A DNA stretch of 9,572 nt from Dysgonamonadaceae bacterium (GCA_031287395.1 JAITTA010000282.1:1-9572), one strand, 5' to 3'; positions 1 through 7,163 are shown, numbered from the stretch's first letter. The notes: a model not told the origin generated them from the sequence alone. A program made the numbers and translations.

Positions 1-21
1 ACTTCCGGCCGGATATTCGCA

Positions 22-984
22 ATGGATAAGGATCTTGAGAAAAAAGGACTTCGCGTAGGAATTATTGGCCTGGATACTTCCCACGCCATTGCTTTTACCA
101 AGTCGCTTAACGCAGCGGATGCATCGCCCGAATTTGGAGGATACAAAGTTGTAGCCGCTTATCCGCAAGGAAGCAAGGATATTGAATCGAGTTTAAAACG
201 AGTACCCGGTTACATCGAAGAGGTGCGCAAACTGGGTGTGGAAATTGTGAATTCCATTCCCGATTTGCTGAAAAAAGTGGATGTAGTGCTGCTCGAAACC
301 AATGACGGACGGCCGCATCTGGAGCAGGCGATACCTGTGTTTAAAGCGGGGAAAACCGTGTTTATTGATAAACCGGTTGCCGGTACCTTGACGGATGCAT
401 ACGCCATTTTTCAAGCAGCTAAATACTATAAAGTTCCTGTATTTTCAGCGTCATCGTTACGTTATATGTCCAATATAGATGATATTATTGGGAATCAAAG
501 TATAGGTAAGATATTAGGAGCCGAGTCATTCAGTCCGAGTCCCCTGGAAGTTACTCATCCCGATTTTTTCTGGTATGGGATTCATGGTATCGAGGCCTTG
601 TTTACGGTCATGGGTACGGGTTGTCAGGCCGTATCGCGGGTACACACGCCCGATACCGATGTGGTAGTGGGTATTTGGGAAGGCAATCGTATAGGAACTT
701 TCCGGGGATTACGTGCCGGTAAAACAGGTTATGGGGGTTACGCTTTTGGCGAAAAAGGCATTAAAACTTTAGGGGACTATAATGGATATGATCCTTTATT
801 GAAAGAAATTATTAAATTTTTCCAGACAGGGATTTCGCCGGTTACCCCGGAAGAAACGCTGGAAATATTTACTTTTATGGAAGCTGCGGATGAAAGTAAA
901 CGCAGGGATGGAGCCTCGGTAAGTATGCTTGAAATACGGCAAAAGGCGCTTGACCGGGTGAAACTTGTACCTGGGATCAGATGA
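22..984 (+). CDS. Gfo/Idh/MocA-family oxidoreductase (N-terminus probably upstream of the window)
   Basis: Predicted NAD(P)-dependent sugar or polyol dehydrogenase of the Gfo/Idh/MocA superfamily; the substrate is not known. Counting from the ATG at 22, the N-terminal Rossmann fold starts with VGIIGLDTSH (residues 12-21). The family's EKP motif appears as DKP (116-118), whose Lys normally contacts substrate and nicotinamide. The C-terminal alpha/beta domain holds WYGIHGIE (184-191), where His188 is the likely catalytic His by family analogy. The reading frame stays open to the left window edge, and the bases before the ATG are GC-rich, unlike the A-rich starts of the neighbours. The real start is therefore probably upstream, perhaps with a signal peptide ending near GRIFA just before Met1. 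It lies 62 bp before the transporter gene, same strand, so it likely belongs to the amino-sugar operon and may oxidise or epimerise a related sugar. Family is sure; start and substrate are not. Confidence 0.85.
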   Translation: MDKDLEKKGLRVGIIGLDTSHAIAFTKSLNAADASPEFGGYKVVAAYPQGSKDIESSLKRVPGYIEEVRKLGVEIVNSIPDLLKKVDVVLLETNDGRPHLEQAIPVFKAGKTVFIDKPVAGTLTDAYAIFQAAKYYKVPVFSASSLRYMSNIDDIIGNQSIGKILGAESFSPSPLEVTHPDFFWYGIHGIEALFTVMGTGCQAVSRVHTPDTDVVVGIWEGNRIGTFRGLRAGKTGYGGYAFGEKGIKTLGDYNGYDPLLKEIIKFFQTGISPVTPEETLEIFTFMEAADESKRRDGASVSMLEIRQKALDRVKLVPGIR

Positions 985-1046
985 TTTGTCCGGATCTGAA
1001 GATGGAGCCTGATGAATGGAATTTAACGAACTAATTAAAAATAAAA

Positions 1047-2354
1047 ATGACGCAAACCGGTAAATTGTCAAAACGCAATTTTATCATATCGATTGCGATA
1101 TTGGCCTTTATGTATTTTGTCTTTGGCTTTGTATCCTGGATCAATGCAATTCTGATACCTTATTTTAAGATTGCCTGTGAACTGAGTAATTTTGAATCTT
1201 ATCTGGTCGCTTTTGCTTTCTACATTGCATATCTGGTAATGTCGATGCCCGGAGCCTGTTTATTGAAAAAAGTCGGTTTCAAGCGTGGAATTGTACTCGG
1301 ATTTTTTATCTTGGCATCAGGCGCTCTGATTTTTGTTCCGGCGGCAATGACCCGTACTTATGGTATTTTTCTTACCGGCTTATTCACCATGGGGACAGGT
1401 TTGGCTGTCCTGCAAACGGCTGCCAATCCGTATGTGACCATTATCGGGCCTCTTGATAAAGCTGTACAACGGATGAGTATCATGGGAGTCTGCAATAAAT
1501 TTGCAGGGATTGTGTCGCCGCTGATTTTTGCTGCATTCACCCTCAAAGCTACCGACAAGGAACTTTTCGCCGCCTTGCCCGCAATGACCGAAGCTGCCCG
1601 CAGTCTGGCTCTCGACGAATTGGTCCGTCGTGTAATATTACCTTATAGTTGCCTGAGCGTCCTTCTGATAGGTGTAGGTCTGTTTATTCGTTATTCGTCG
1701 CTTCCGGAAATCAATACGGAAGAAGAAAACGAAGAATTGACCGAATCTTGTTCCGGAAAGAGTAATATTTTCCAGTTTCCTTACCTGATATTGGGTGCTT
1801 TAGCATTATTTTTGCATGTAGGTACGCAGGTGATTGCTATCGATACTATTATTGGTTATGCCACTTCGATGGGAATGGATCTCATTTCCGCCAAAACATT
1901 TCCTTCGTTTACATTGACGGCTACCATTGTCGGTTATATTGTCGGAATTGTTTGTGTCCCGCGGTTTATCGGTCAGACCGATTTGCTGAGAATCTGTACC
2001 GTTACGGGTCTTCTTCTTTCTTTTTGTATCTTGTTTATACCGGGACACATTGTGTTCAAAGGATATGAAATCGCTGTTTCCATTTGGTTCGTAGTATTGC
2101 TTGGATTGCCTAATGCTTTGATTTATGCTGGGATATGGCCTTTAGCTATTCGCAACCTCGGACGTTTTACCAAAATAGGTTCATCGATTCTTGTGATGGG
2201 ATTAGCCGGAAATGCGATCCTTCCGCTGATTTACGGACATTGTGTCGATTGGGTAGGAACGCGACAGGCCTATTGGGTATTGGTGCCTTGTTTCCTGTAT
2301 CTGGTTTTTTATGCGGTTTATGGGTATAAAATCACATCATGGAAACTCCGGTAA
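1047..2354 (+). CDS. nagP: FHS-family MFS sugar permease, probable N-acetylglucosamine permease (NagP type)
   Basis: Inner-membrane sugar/H+ symporter of the major facilitator superfamily, fucose-galactose-glucose (FHS) branch. At 435 aa it matches the usual length and shows about 12 hydrophobic segments. TM1 carries FGFVSWINAILIPYFK (26-41), close to the conserved FGFxTWxN segment of NagP/FucP-type permeases. The loop after TM2 has the MFS basic motif as KKVGFKRG (74-81). The FHS hallmark QTAANPY is at 123-129. A hydrophilic central loop around residues 225-240 (EEENEELTES) separates the two six-helix halves. The start follows an A-rich stretch (TAAAAATAAAAATGAC, 1036-1051) with no Shine-Dalgarno, usual for Bacteroidota. 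The next gene, a nagA homologue, begins 18 bp after the stop, and a nagB homologue follows, which is why GlcNAc or a close relative is the likely substrate. Sequence alone cannot separate it from glucose, galactose or fucose permeases. Confidence 0.8.
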   Translation: MTQTGKLSKRNFIISIAILAFMYFVFGFVSWINAILIPYFKIACELSNFESYLVAFAFYIAYLVMSMPGACLLKKVGFKRGIVLGFFILASGALIFVPAAMTRTYGIFLTGLFTMGTGLAVLQTAANPYVTIIGPLDKAVQRMSIMGVCNKFAGIVSPLIFAAFTLKATDKELFAALPAMTEAARSLALDELVRRVILPYSCLSVLLIGVGLFIRYSSLPEINTEEENEELTESCSGKSNIFQFPYLILGALALFLHVGTQVIAIDTIIGYATSMGMDLISAKTFPSFTLTATIVGYIVGIVCVPRFIGQTDLLRICTVTGLLLSFCILFIPGHIVFKGYEIAVSIWFVVLLGLPNALIYAGIWPLAIRNLGRFTKIGSSILVMGLAGNAILPLIYGHCVDWVGTRQAYWVLVPCFLYLVFYAVYGYKITSWKLR

Positions 2355-2372
2355 AAATAAAAATGACAATTC

Positions 2373-3572
2373 ATGGCGCTATCAGAAAGAAATTCATATA
2401 AAATTATCAACGGAAAAGTCATTACGCCCTGCCGGATCATACCGAATGGTTGCGTATGCATTGAGAATGGGAAAATCTGCGAAGTAGAAGAAAAAGATGT
2501 GGATTTTCCAAATGCTGAAATAATTGACGCTCGAGGCAATTATATTTCGCCGGGGTTCATCGACCTGCATACGCATGGGGCCGGTGGAAGCGACTTCATG
2601 GACGGAACGGTGGATGCATTCCTGCAAATTGTTGAAACTCATGCCCGGTATGGTGTAACGGGTTTGTATCCTACCACTTTAGCCTCGACCAACGAAGAGT
2701 TGTTCAAATCTTTTGAAATATACAGGCAGGCAAATGCCCGGAATACCAGGGGCGCAGCCTTCTTGGGTTTCCATCTCGAAGGTCCGTATTTCTCCGAAAA
2801 CCAAAGAGGAGCGCAGGATCTTAAATATATCCGTAATCCTTATCCTGATGATTATAAGGCAATTATAGGCGATTCAAACGATATTGCCCGTTGGAGTGCA
2901 GCTCCCGAATTGGAAGGCAGCAAAAAATTTGCAGAAACGCTTGTTTCGCATGGAATCTTGCCGGCCATAGCCCATTCCGACGCTGTTTACGAAGAGGCGC
3001 TTCAGGCGTTCGATTGGGGATTTACTCATGTAACTCACTTATATTCTGGAACCTCCGGCGTTTGTCGTCGCAATGGTTTCCGCTATGCGGGTATTATTGA
3101 AGCATCGTATCTGATCGATGAAATGACAGTCGAGATTATTGCCGACGGAATACACCTTCCGGCAAGTTTGCTTCAACTGATTTATAAAATCAAGGGCCCT
3201 GAAAAAATAGCGCTGATTACCGACTCGATGCGTGCTGCCGGTATGCCTGAAGGTAAAAGTATTTTAGGAAGTCTTTGTAATGGGCAGGAAGTCGTAGTAG
3301 AAGACGGAGTGGCTAAACTACCGGATCGTTCCGCATTTGCCGGTAGTGTAGCCACTGCCGATCGGCTTGTCAGAACCATGCTTGACCTTGCGAGGACGCC
3401 ATTACCCGAAACAATACAAATGATCACTATGACGCCCGCTCGTATTATGGGAATAGACAAAACAAAAGGAAGCCTCACAAAAGGAAAAGATGCCGATGTG
3501 GTTATTTTTGATGAAGACATTCATATCAAAATGACAATGGTTGCCGGTAATATCGTTTATGATGCTCTATAA
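2373..3572 (+). CDS. nagA: N-acetylglucosamine-6-phosphate deacetylase (NagA-type amidohydrolase)
   Basis: Cytoplasmic amidohydrolase expected to remove acetate from GlcNAc-6-P, giving glucosamine-6-P for the enzyme encoded next. The 399 aa cover a small N-terminal beta-sandwich and a TIM barrel. Metal and catalytic residues are in place: His66 and His68 (HTHGAGG), Glu136 (HLEGPY), His201 (AHSDA), His222 (THLY) and the catalytic Asp284 (TDSM). His261 (DGIHLP) matches the substrate-contact His. HxH at 66-68 suggests a two-metal site, as in the Bacillus enzyme. One oddity: the usual HLYNAM motif reads HLYSGT (222-227), which changes the Asn-Ala pair that helps bind the substrate phosphate in classical NagA. 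I chose the ATG at 2373 because it is in frame with the typical opening (YKIINGKVITP). A better-looking start context at 2363 is out of frame. Operon position between permease and nagB homologue supports the role; exact substrate is less sure. Confidence 0.85.
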   Translation: MALSERNSYKIINGKVITPCRIIPNGCVCIENGKICEVEEKDVDFPNAEIIDARGNYISPGFIDLHTHGAGGSDFMDGTVDAFLQIVETHARYGVTGLYPTTLASTNEELFKSFEIYRQANARNTRGAAFLGFHLEGPYFSENQRGAQDLKYIRNPYPDDYKAIIGDSNDIARWSAAPELEGSKKFAETLVSHGILPAIAHSDAVYEEALQAFDWGFTHVTHLYSGTSGVCRRNGFRYAGIIEASYLIDEMTVEIIADGIHLPASLLQLIYKIKGPEKIALITDSMRAAGMPEGKSILGSLCNGQEVVVEDGVAKLPDRSAFAGSVATADRLVRTMLDLARTPLPETIQMITMTPARIMGIDKTKGSLTKGKDADVVIFDEDIHIKMTMVAGNIVYDAL

Positions 3573-3598
3573 GTTATTTTTTAATATTTGAATTTAAC

Positions 3599-4381
3599 AT
3601 GATATCTTCTTTTCGGAAAGACAATCTCAGGGTACAGGTGTATCCTACCCGCCGGGAAATGGGATCGAATGCAGCCAGAAACGTTGCAGAAACTATCCAT
3701 ACTTTATTAGCTTATCAACCGGAAGTGAATATGATTTTTGCAGCAGCTCCTTCACAGAATGAATTCCTCGAAACATTGTCTGCAACCGGTCATATTGATT
3801 GGCATCGGATCAATGCTTTTCAGATGGATGAATACATTGGTCTTCCGGTTGATGCCTCACAGCGGTTCGGAAACTTTCTGAAAGAGCGCATTTTTGATAA
3901 ATTACCTTTTCGTACGGTCAATTATCTGGATGGTAATTGCCGGTATCCTAAGGAGGAATGTGAACGTTATACGGCCTTATTACAACAGCATCCTGTTGAT
4001 ATTGTATGCATGGGTATCGGTGAGAACGGTCATATTGCGTTCAATGATCCACATGTTGCCCGTTTCAACGATCCGGAGTGGGTAAAAGTGATTGATTTGG
4101 ACGAAACCTGCCGGAAGCAACAAGTGAACGACGGCTGTTTTAATTCAATCGACGAAGTGCCTACTCATGCGCTTACTCTGACAATTCCCGTATTGATGAG
4201 GGGAAAATACATATTTTGTATGGTTCCTGCCTGGACAAAAACCTGGGCAGTATATCATACCATCAATGATCCTGTTTCGGAAACCATTCCGGCGACCTGT
4301 CTTCGTAAGCATGAAAATGCGGTATTGTATACCGATATTGAGAGCGCGAAAATGTTATGTTTTGAAAATCAGGAATTATAA
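3599..4381 (+). CDS. nagB: Glucosamine-6-phosphate deaminase-like protein (NagB family, divergent phosphate loop)
   Basis: Member of the NagB/6-phosphogluconolactonase fold family, expected to deaminate and isomerise glucosamine-6-P to fructose-6-P plus ammonia in the cytoplasm. Length (260 aa) fits. Conserved signatures are FQMDEYIGLP (74-83, general-base Asp77), GIGENGHIAFNDP (139-151, His145) and the C-terminal Lys214, the counterpart of the E. coli phosphate-contacting Lys208. Differences from classical enzymes: the N-terminal phosphate loop LPTGGTP is replaced by AAAPSQ (48-53); the Arg172 of E. coli aligns with Gly179; and the catalytic-triad Glu148 is Asp150. Asn143 in place of E. coli Asp141 also occurs in Bacillus NagB, so that change alone is not unusual. 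I recall similar AAPSQ-type proteins in other bacteria, annotated as NagB without proof. It lies 26 bp after nagA and is the last gene before a strong terminator. Family is sure; true substrate is uncertain. Confidence 0.75.
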   Translation: MISSFRKDNLRVQVYPTRREMGSNAARNVAETIHTLLAYQPEVNMIFAAAPSQNEFLETLSATGHIDWHRINAFQMDEYIGLPVDASQRFGNFLKERIFDKLPFRTVNYLDGNCRYPKEECERYTALLQQHPVDIVCMGIGENGHIAFNDPHVARFNDPEWVKVIDLDETCRKQQVNDGCFNSIDEVPTHALTLTIPVLMRGKYIFCMVPAWTKTWAVYHTINDPVSETIPATCLRKHENAVLYTDIESAKMLCFENQEL

Positions 4382-4394
4382 GTTTCAATGGGTA

Positions 4395-4446
4395 ATATTA
4401 AAACAGCCGGAAAAAGAAAATTTTCTTTCTCCGGCTGTTTTAATAT
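4395..4446. terminator. Bidirectional rho-independent terminator between convergent operons
   Basis: A perfect 16-bp inverted repeat, ATATTAAAACAGCCGG (4395-4410) with CCGGCTGTTTTAATAT (4431-4446), flanks an A/T-rich centre that is itself almost self-complementary. The whole 52 bp forms one near-perfect palindrome with a single mismatched pair (4412/4429). Read from either strand, the GC core ACAGCCGG is followed by TTTTAATAT, so it can stop transcripts of the nagB homologue rightward and of tsf leftward. A further outer repeat, GTTTCA (4382-4387) with TGAAAC (4461-4466), flanks it. Confidence 0.9.
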
Positions 4447-4472
4447 CGGTGTAATCTGTGTGAAACAACAGA

Positions 4473-5297
4473 TTAGTCAACGTTCAATGTCACACGTTTG
4501 AAATCGTTTACTGTCAGATCTTTATTTTGTTGTTTCAGGTACTGATCGATAGTCAGTTTGGAATCTTTTACGAAAGCCTGAGCCAACAATGTGAAATCCT
4601 GGAAATACTTGTTCAGAGCGCCTTCTGCGATCTTGTCGAGCAGATTTTCCGGTTTTCCGGCTTCTGCTGCTTTTTCCCTGGCGATTTTCAGTTCTTTTTC
4701 AATGACTTCTGCAGGAACCGTATCTTTAGTTACGGCTACCGGGTTCATTGCAGCTACCTGCATTGCAATATCTTTAGTCACCTGAATGTCCACACCGGCC
4801 TGGTTAAAACCGACAATTGTTGCCAGTTTATTGCCCGGGTGGATGTAAGCAACCGTAACAGGAGAAGTCAGGTATTCGTAAGCGCCGATTTCCATCTTTT
4901 CTCCGGTGATACCGATACGGTCGGTAATCAGGTTTTCGATAGTATTCCCGTTGATCTTCAATGCCTTCAGTTCTTCGACATTTTTAGGTTTATTCTCTAA
5001 TGCGGCATTCAGGAAAGACCTTGTTAAAGCTATAAAATCTTCGTTTTTAGCCACAAAGTCGGTTTCACATTTCAAGGCGACGATAACGGCGAAATCACCG
5101 TTTGTTGCAGCCAGACAACAACCTTCGGAAGCTTCACGATCTTCCCGTTTTGCAGCTACTGCCTGTCCTTTTTTACGGATGATTTCAATTGCTTTATCAT
5201 AGTCGCCGTTTGCTTCGGTCAAAGCGTTTTTGCAGTCCATCATTCCTGCACCGGTCATTTTACGCAAATGCGTAATATCTGCCATTGTAATAGCCAT
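4473..5297 (-). CDS. tsf: Elongation factor Ts
   Basis: Cytoplasmic guanine-nucleotide exchange factor that releases GDP from EF-Tu during translation elongation. The 274 aa match bacteroidal EF-Ts. The N-terminal UBA-like domain has ADITHLRKMTGAGMMDCKNAL (6-26). The core domain begins with the highly conserved TDFVAKN (79-85), whose Asp80-Phe81 pair intrudes near the Mg site of EF-Tu. A dimerisation-type region and the usual C-terminal module follow (about 190-274). I use the first ATG (MAITMADITHLRK); a second ATG four codons later would also leave a complete protein. Only 12 bp separate it from rpsB upstream, the standard S2/EF-Ts operon, so both should share one mRNA. Transcription ends at the palindrome downstream. 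No oddities seen. Confidence 0.98.
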   Translation of the reverse strand: MAITMADITHLRKMTGAGMMDCKNALTEANGDYDKAIEIIRKKGQAVAAKREDREASEGCCLAATNGDFAVIVALKCETDFVAKNEDFIALTRSFLNAALENKPKNVEELKALKINGNTIENLITDRIGITGEKMEIGAYEYLTSPVTVAYIHPGNKLATIVGFNQAGVDIQVTKDIAMQVAAMNPVAVTKDTVPAEVIEKELKIAREKAAEAGKPENLLDKIAEGALNKYFQDFTLLAQAFVKDSKLTIDQYLKQQNKDLTVNDFKRVTLNVD

Positions 5298-5309
5298 AGT
5301 CGTATATTT

Positions 5310-6149
5310 TTAATCTTCGTCTTTAATAAACTTACTTACCACATTCGCATTCAAAGCTGCTTCGTCTTCTTTAGCGATGAGTTCTTTCTTTACCGCTTTT
5401 ACTTTGCGTTCTCTTTTAGGAGCTTGTTCTTCTTCGTCGTTGTTCGTGTCGATTTTTTCGACTTTACGTTCCTGCAAACCTTCGGTGATGGCGTCACACA
5501 TAACTCCCAGGATCAATTCGATTGATTTTGTAGCATCATCGTTTGATGGAATGACGAAATCGATATTATCCGGATTGGAGTTTGTATCTACCATGGCAAA
5601 TACAGGAATCCCGAGACGGTTAGCTTCGGCGACTGCAATGTGTTCTTTCATTACATCAACAATGAACAATGCGGAAGGCAAACGGTTCAACTCAGCGATT
5701 GACCCCAGGTTTTTCTCCAACTTGGCACGTTGACGGGTAATTTGCAGTTTTTCTCTTTTTGAGAGTTGGTCGAATGTACCGTCTTTCGACATTTTATCGA
5801 TAGTCGTCATCTTTTTAACGGCTTTACGGATAGTTGGGAAATTTGTCAACATTCCGCCCGGCCAGCGTTCCGTAACATATGGCATCCCGACGGAAGTAGC
5901 TTTATCGGCAACCACTTGTTTTGCTTGTTTTTTAGTCGCTATGAACAACACTTTGCGGCCTGATTTGACGATTTGTTTCAATGCGGCGGCGGCTTCGTCG
6001 GTTTTTGCGATTGTTTTATAGAGGTCAATGATATGAATACCATTGCGCTCCATGAAGATGTAAGGAGCCATGGCCGGGTTCCACTTTCTTTTTAAGTGTC
6101 CGAAGTGTGCTCCGGCGTCTAATAATTGATCAAAAGTTAATCTTGACAT
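5310..6149 (-). CDS. rpsB: 30S ribosomal protein S2
   Basis: Small-subunit protein needed for S1 docking on the 30S particle. The sequence has GAHFGHLKRKWNP (13-25) and NGIHIIDLYKT (36-46) of the N-terminal core, the coiled-coil hairpin (about 105-150), WPGG (96-99), and the conserved DTNSNPDNIDFVIPSNDDA (188-206). At 279 aa it exceeds E. coli S2 (about 241 aa) because of a charged tail from about 231 onward, rich in Glu, Asp, Lys and Arg. I believe such tails are common in Bacteroidota. The start ATG follows an A/T-rich stretch (AATTAAATTAAAAAAAC) with no Shine-Dalgarno. The 168-bp gap to rpsI upstream contains a structured candidate leader. In several bacteria S2 represses its own operon through such a leader, so similar autocontrol is a reasonable inference here. 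Confidence 0.98.
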   Translation of the reverse strand: MSRLTFDQLLDAGAHFGHLKRKWNPAMAPYIFMERNGIHIIDLYKTIAKTDEAAAALKQIVKSGRKVLFIATKKQAKQVVADKATSVGMPYVTERWPGGMLTNFPTIRKAVKKMTTIDKMSKDGTFDQLSKREKLQITRQRAKLEKNLGSIAELNRLPSALFIVDVMKEHIAVAEANRLGIPVFAMVDTNSNPDNIDFVIPSNDDATKSIELILGVMCDAITEGLQERKVEKIDTNNDEEEQAPKRERKVKAVKKELIAKEDEAALNANVVSKFIKDED

Positions 6150-6183
6150 GTTTTTTTAATTTAATTCGTTTACTTTCTTTTTT

Positions 6184-6256
6184 GTTTAGGCAATCTTCAG
6201 GCAGTTATTCGACAAATCGACTTGCGGAACAAGTCCTGATGATTTAGATACTAAAC
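6184..6256 (-). ncRNA. Candidate structured 5' leader of rpsB-tsf (possible S2 autoregulatory element)
   Basis: Seen in the sequence on the minus strand: AATCATCAGG (6244-6235) pairs with CCTGAAGATT (6201-6192), a 10-bp stem with one A/A mismatch. It encloses two hairpins: GACTTG-TTCC/G-CAAGTC (about 6235-6219) and CGA-TTTG-TCG (6219-6210). Below it, GTTTAG (6256-6251) can pair with CTAAAC (6189-6184). The same left arm can instead make a local hairpin TTTAG-TAT-CTAAA (6255-6243). The two pairings exclude each other and would suit a switch. The element ends 34 bp before the rpsB ATG. That it binds S2 is inference from the position; I do not recognise it as a known Rfam family. Confidence 0.5.
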
Positions 6257-6270
6257 GGCGATTTTAAATG

Positions 6271-6305
6271 AAAAAACGAAACAAAAAAATACTTCCTTCT
6301 GTTTC
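6271..6305 (-). terminator. Weak terminator-like hairpin after rpsI
   Basis: On the minus strand GAAACAGAAGGA and TTTTTTTGTTTC (6305-6278) can form a 12-bp stem that includes several G-U pairs, with loop AGTA, followed by GTTTTTT. It starts 12 bp after the rpsI stop. The stem is A/U-rich and weak, so partial readthrough into rpsB is likely. An mRNA-stability role is possible instead. Confidence 0.4.
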
Positions 6306-6317
6306 ATTTTGTTAGTT

Positions 6318-6704
6318 TTAGCGTTTAGAGAATTGGAATCTCTTTCTTGCTTTTGGTCTACCCGGTTTTTTACGTTCCACTTCGCGGGGATCACGAGTCA
6401 TGAATCCTTCCGAACGAAGGGCCGGCTTATCTTCCGGATTGATTTTAACCAGTGCCCGGGCGATTCCTAAGCGTGCAGCTTCTGACTGGCCTTTGAATCC
6501 ACCACCGGCTAAGTTGATGTTAATGTCGTATTGTTCACTGACTCCGATTTTGTTCAGCGGTTGTTTTACCACGTATTGAAGCAACGGAGAAGGGAAATAG
6601 GTTTCAAGCTCACGCTTGTTGATAAGGATTTTCCCTGATCCTTCTTTGACGTACACGCGTGCAATCGCAGCTTTACGTCTTCCAATTGCATTTACTACTT
6701 CCAT
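6318..6704 (-). CDS. rpsI: 30S ribosomal protein S9
   Basis: Small-subunit protein whose C-terminal tail reaches the P-site tRNA anticodon loop. All landmarks of the 128-aa family are present: GRRKAAIARV (8-17), the central GGGFKGQSEAARLGIARAL (67-85), and the basic C-terminal tail from RDPREVERKKPGRPKARKR (104-122) to the strictly conserved end SKR (126-128). The end is complete, so there is no truncation. It begins 3 bp after the rplM stop, the classical L13-S9 pair, which points to translational coupling. The longer gap to rpsB with a weak hairpin suggests that rplM-rpsI can act as a separate unit. Confidence 0.98.
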   Translation of the reverse strand: MEVVNAIGRRKAAIARVYVKEGSGKILINKRELETYFPSPLLQYVVKQPLNKIGVSEQYDININLAGGGFKGQSEAARLGIARALVKINPEDKPALRSEGFMTRDPREVERKKPGRPKARKRFQFSKR

Positions 6705-6707
6705 AAT

Positions 6708-7163
6708 TTATTTGAGAGAATTAATATCTAAATTTTTTGGCTGCTGAGCCTGATGTTTGTGATCCGTGCCATCGTAAATGTAAAGGTTTCTCAACAATTG
6801 AGCACCCAAACGGTTTTTAGGCAACATCCCTTTTACGACTTTCAGGAACAAGCGATCACTTCCTTTTTGCATCAATTGTGCCGGCGTTTTTTCACGCTGT
6901 CCTCCCGGATAACCGGTATAACTCAGATAAATACGATCATTCCATTTGTTACCTGTCAATTCGATCTTATCGGCATTAATAATGATGACGTTATCTCCGC
7001 AATCGACGTGCGGGGTATAACTTGGTTTATACTTTCCTCTCAGGATTTTTGCTACTTTTGAGGCAAAACGTCCGAGATGTTGTCCCGTGGCATCCACGAC
7101 AACCCATTCTTTGTTGGCTGTTGCTTTGTTGACAGAGATAGTCTTATAACTTAAAGTATCCAC
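6708..7163 (-). CDS. rplM: 50S ribosomal protein L13 (GTG start)
   Basis: Early-assembly large-subunit protein that binds 23S rRNA. The 151 aa contain WVVVDATGQHLGRFAS (20-35), PHVDCGDNVIIINA (51-64), YTGYPGG (82-88) and GMLPKNRLG (112-120), all L13 signatures. The ending LDINSLK resembles other bacteroidal L13 proteins as I remember them. The start codon is GTG. No ATG exists in frame before an upstream stop at 7185-7187, and the resulting N-terminus (MDTLSYKTIS) is what I recall for Bacteroides L13. The GTG lies behind a run of A/T (TTAAAACATTAAAAACA). Transcription probably begins about 120 bp upstream at a TATCTTTG promoter, leaving a long, foldable leader. This, together with the rare start codon, hints at translational control. 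Confidence 0.97.
   Translation of the reverse strand: MDTLSYKTISVNKATANKEWVVVDATGQHLGRFASKVAKILRGKYKPSYTPHVDCGDNVIIINADKIELTGNKWNDRIYLSYTGYPGGQREKTPAQLMQKGSDRLFLKVVKGMLPKNRLGAQLLRNLYIYDGTDHKHQAQQPKNLDINSLK

Noticed and set aside
1002..1034. Ten-codon ORF between the oxidoreductase and the permease
   Set aside because: Too short to support, no ribosome-binding context, and no sign of conservation can be judged here.
3182..3520. A 112-codon open frame on the - strand within nagA
   Set aside because: Fully inside a well-supported gene with low-complexity Ser/Ile/Val-rich content; shadow frame.
4527..5000. A 157-codon open frame on the + strand opposite tsf
   Set aside because: It lies wholly inside tsf on the other strand, has a Cys/Phe-rich composition typical of antisense frames, and resembles no family I know.
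6708..7163. Frameshift or truncated N-terminus of L13, since no ATG is present
   Set aside because: The GTG gives the expected L13 N-terminus and full length; GTG is simply the start codon.
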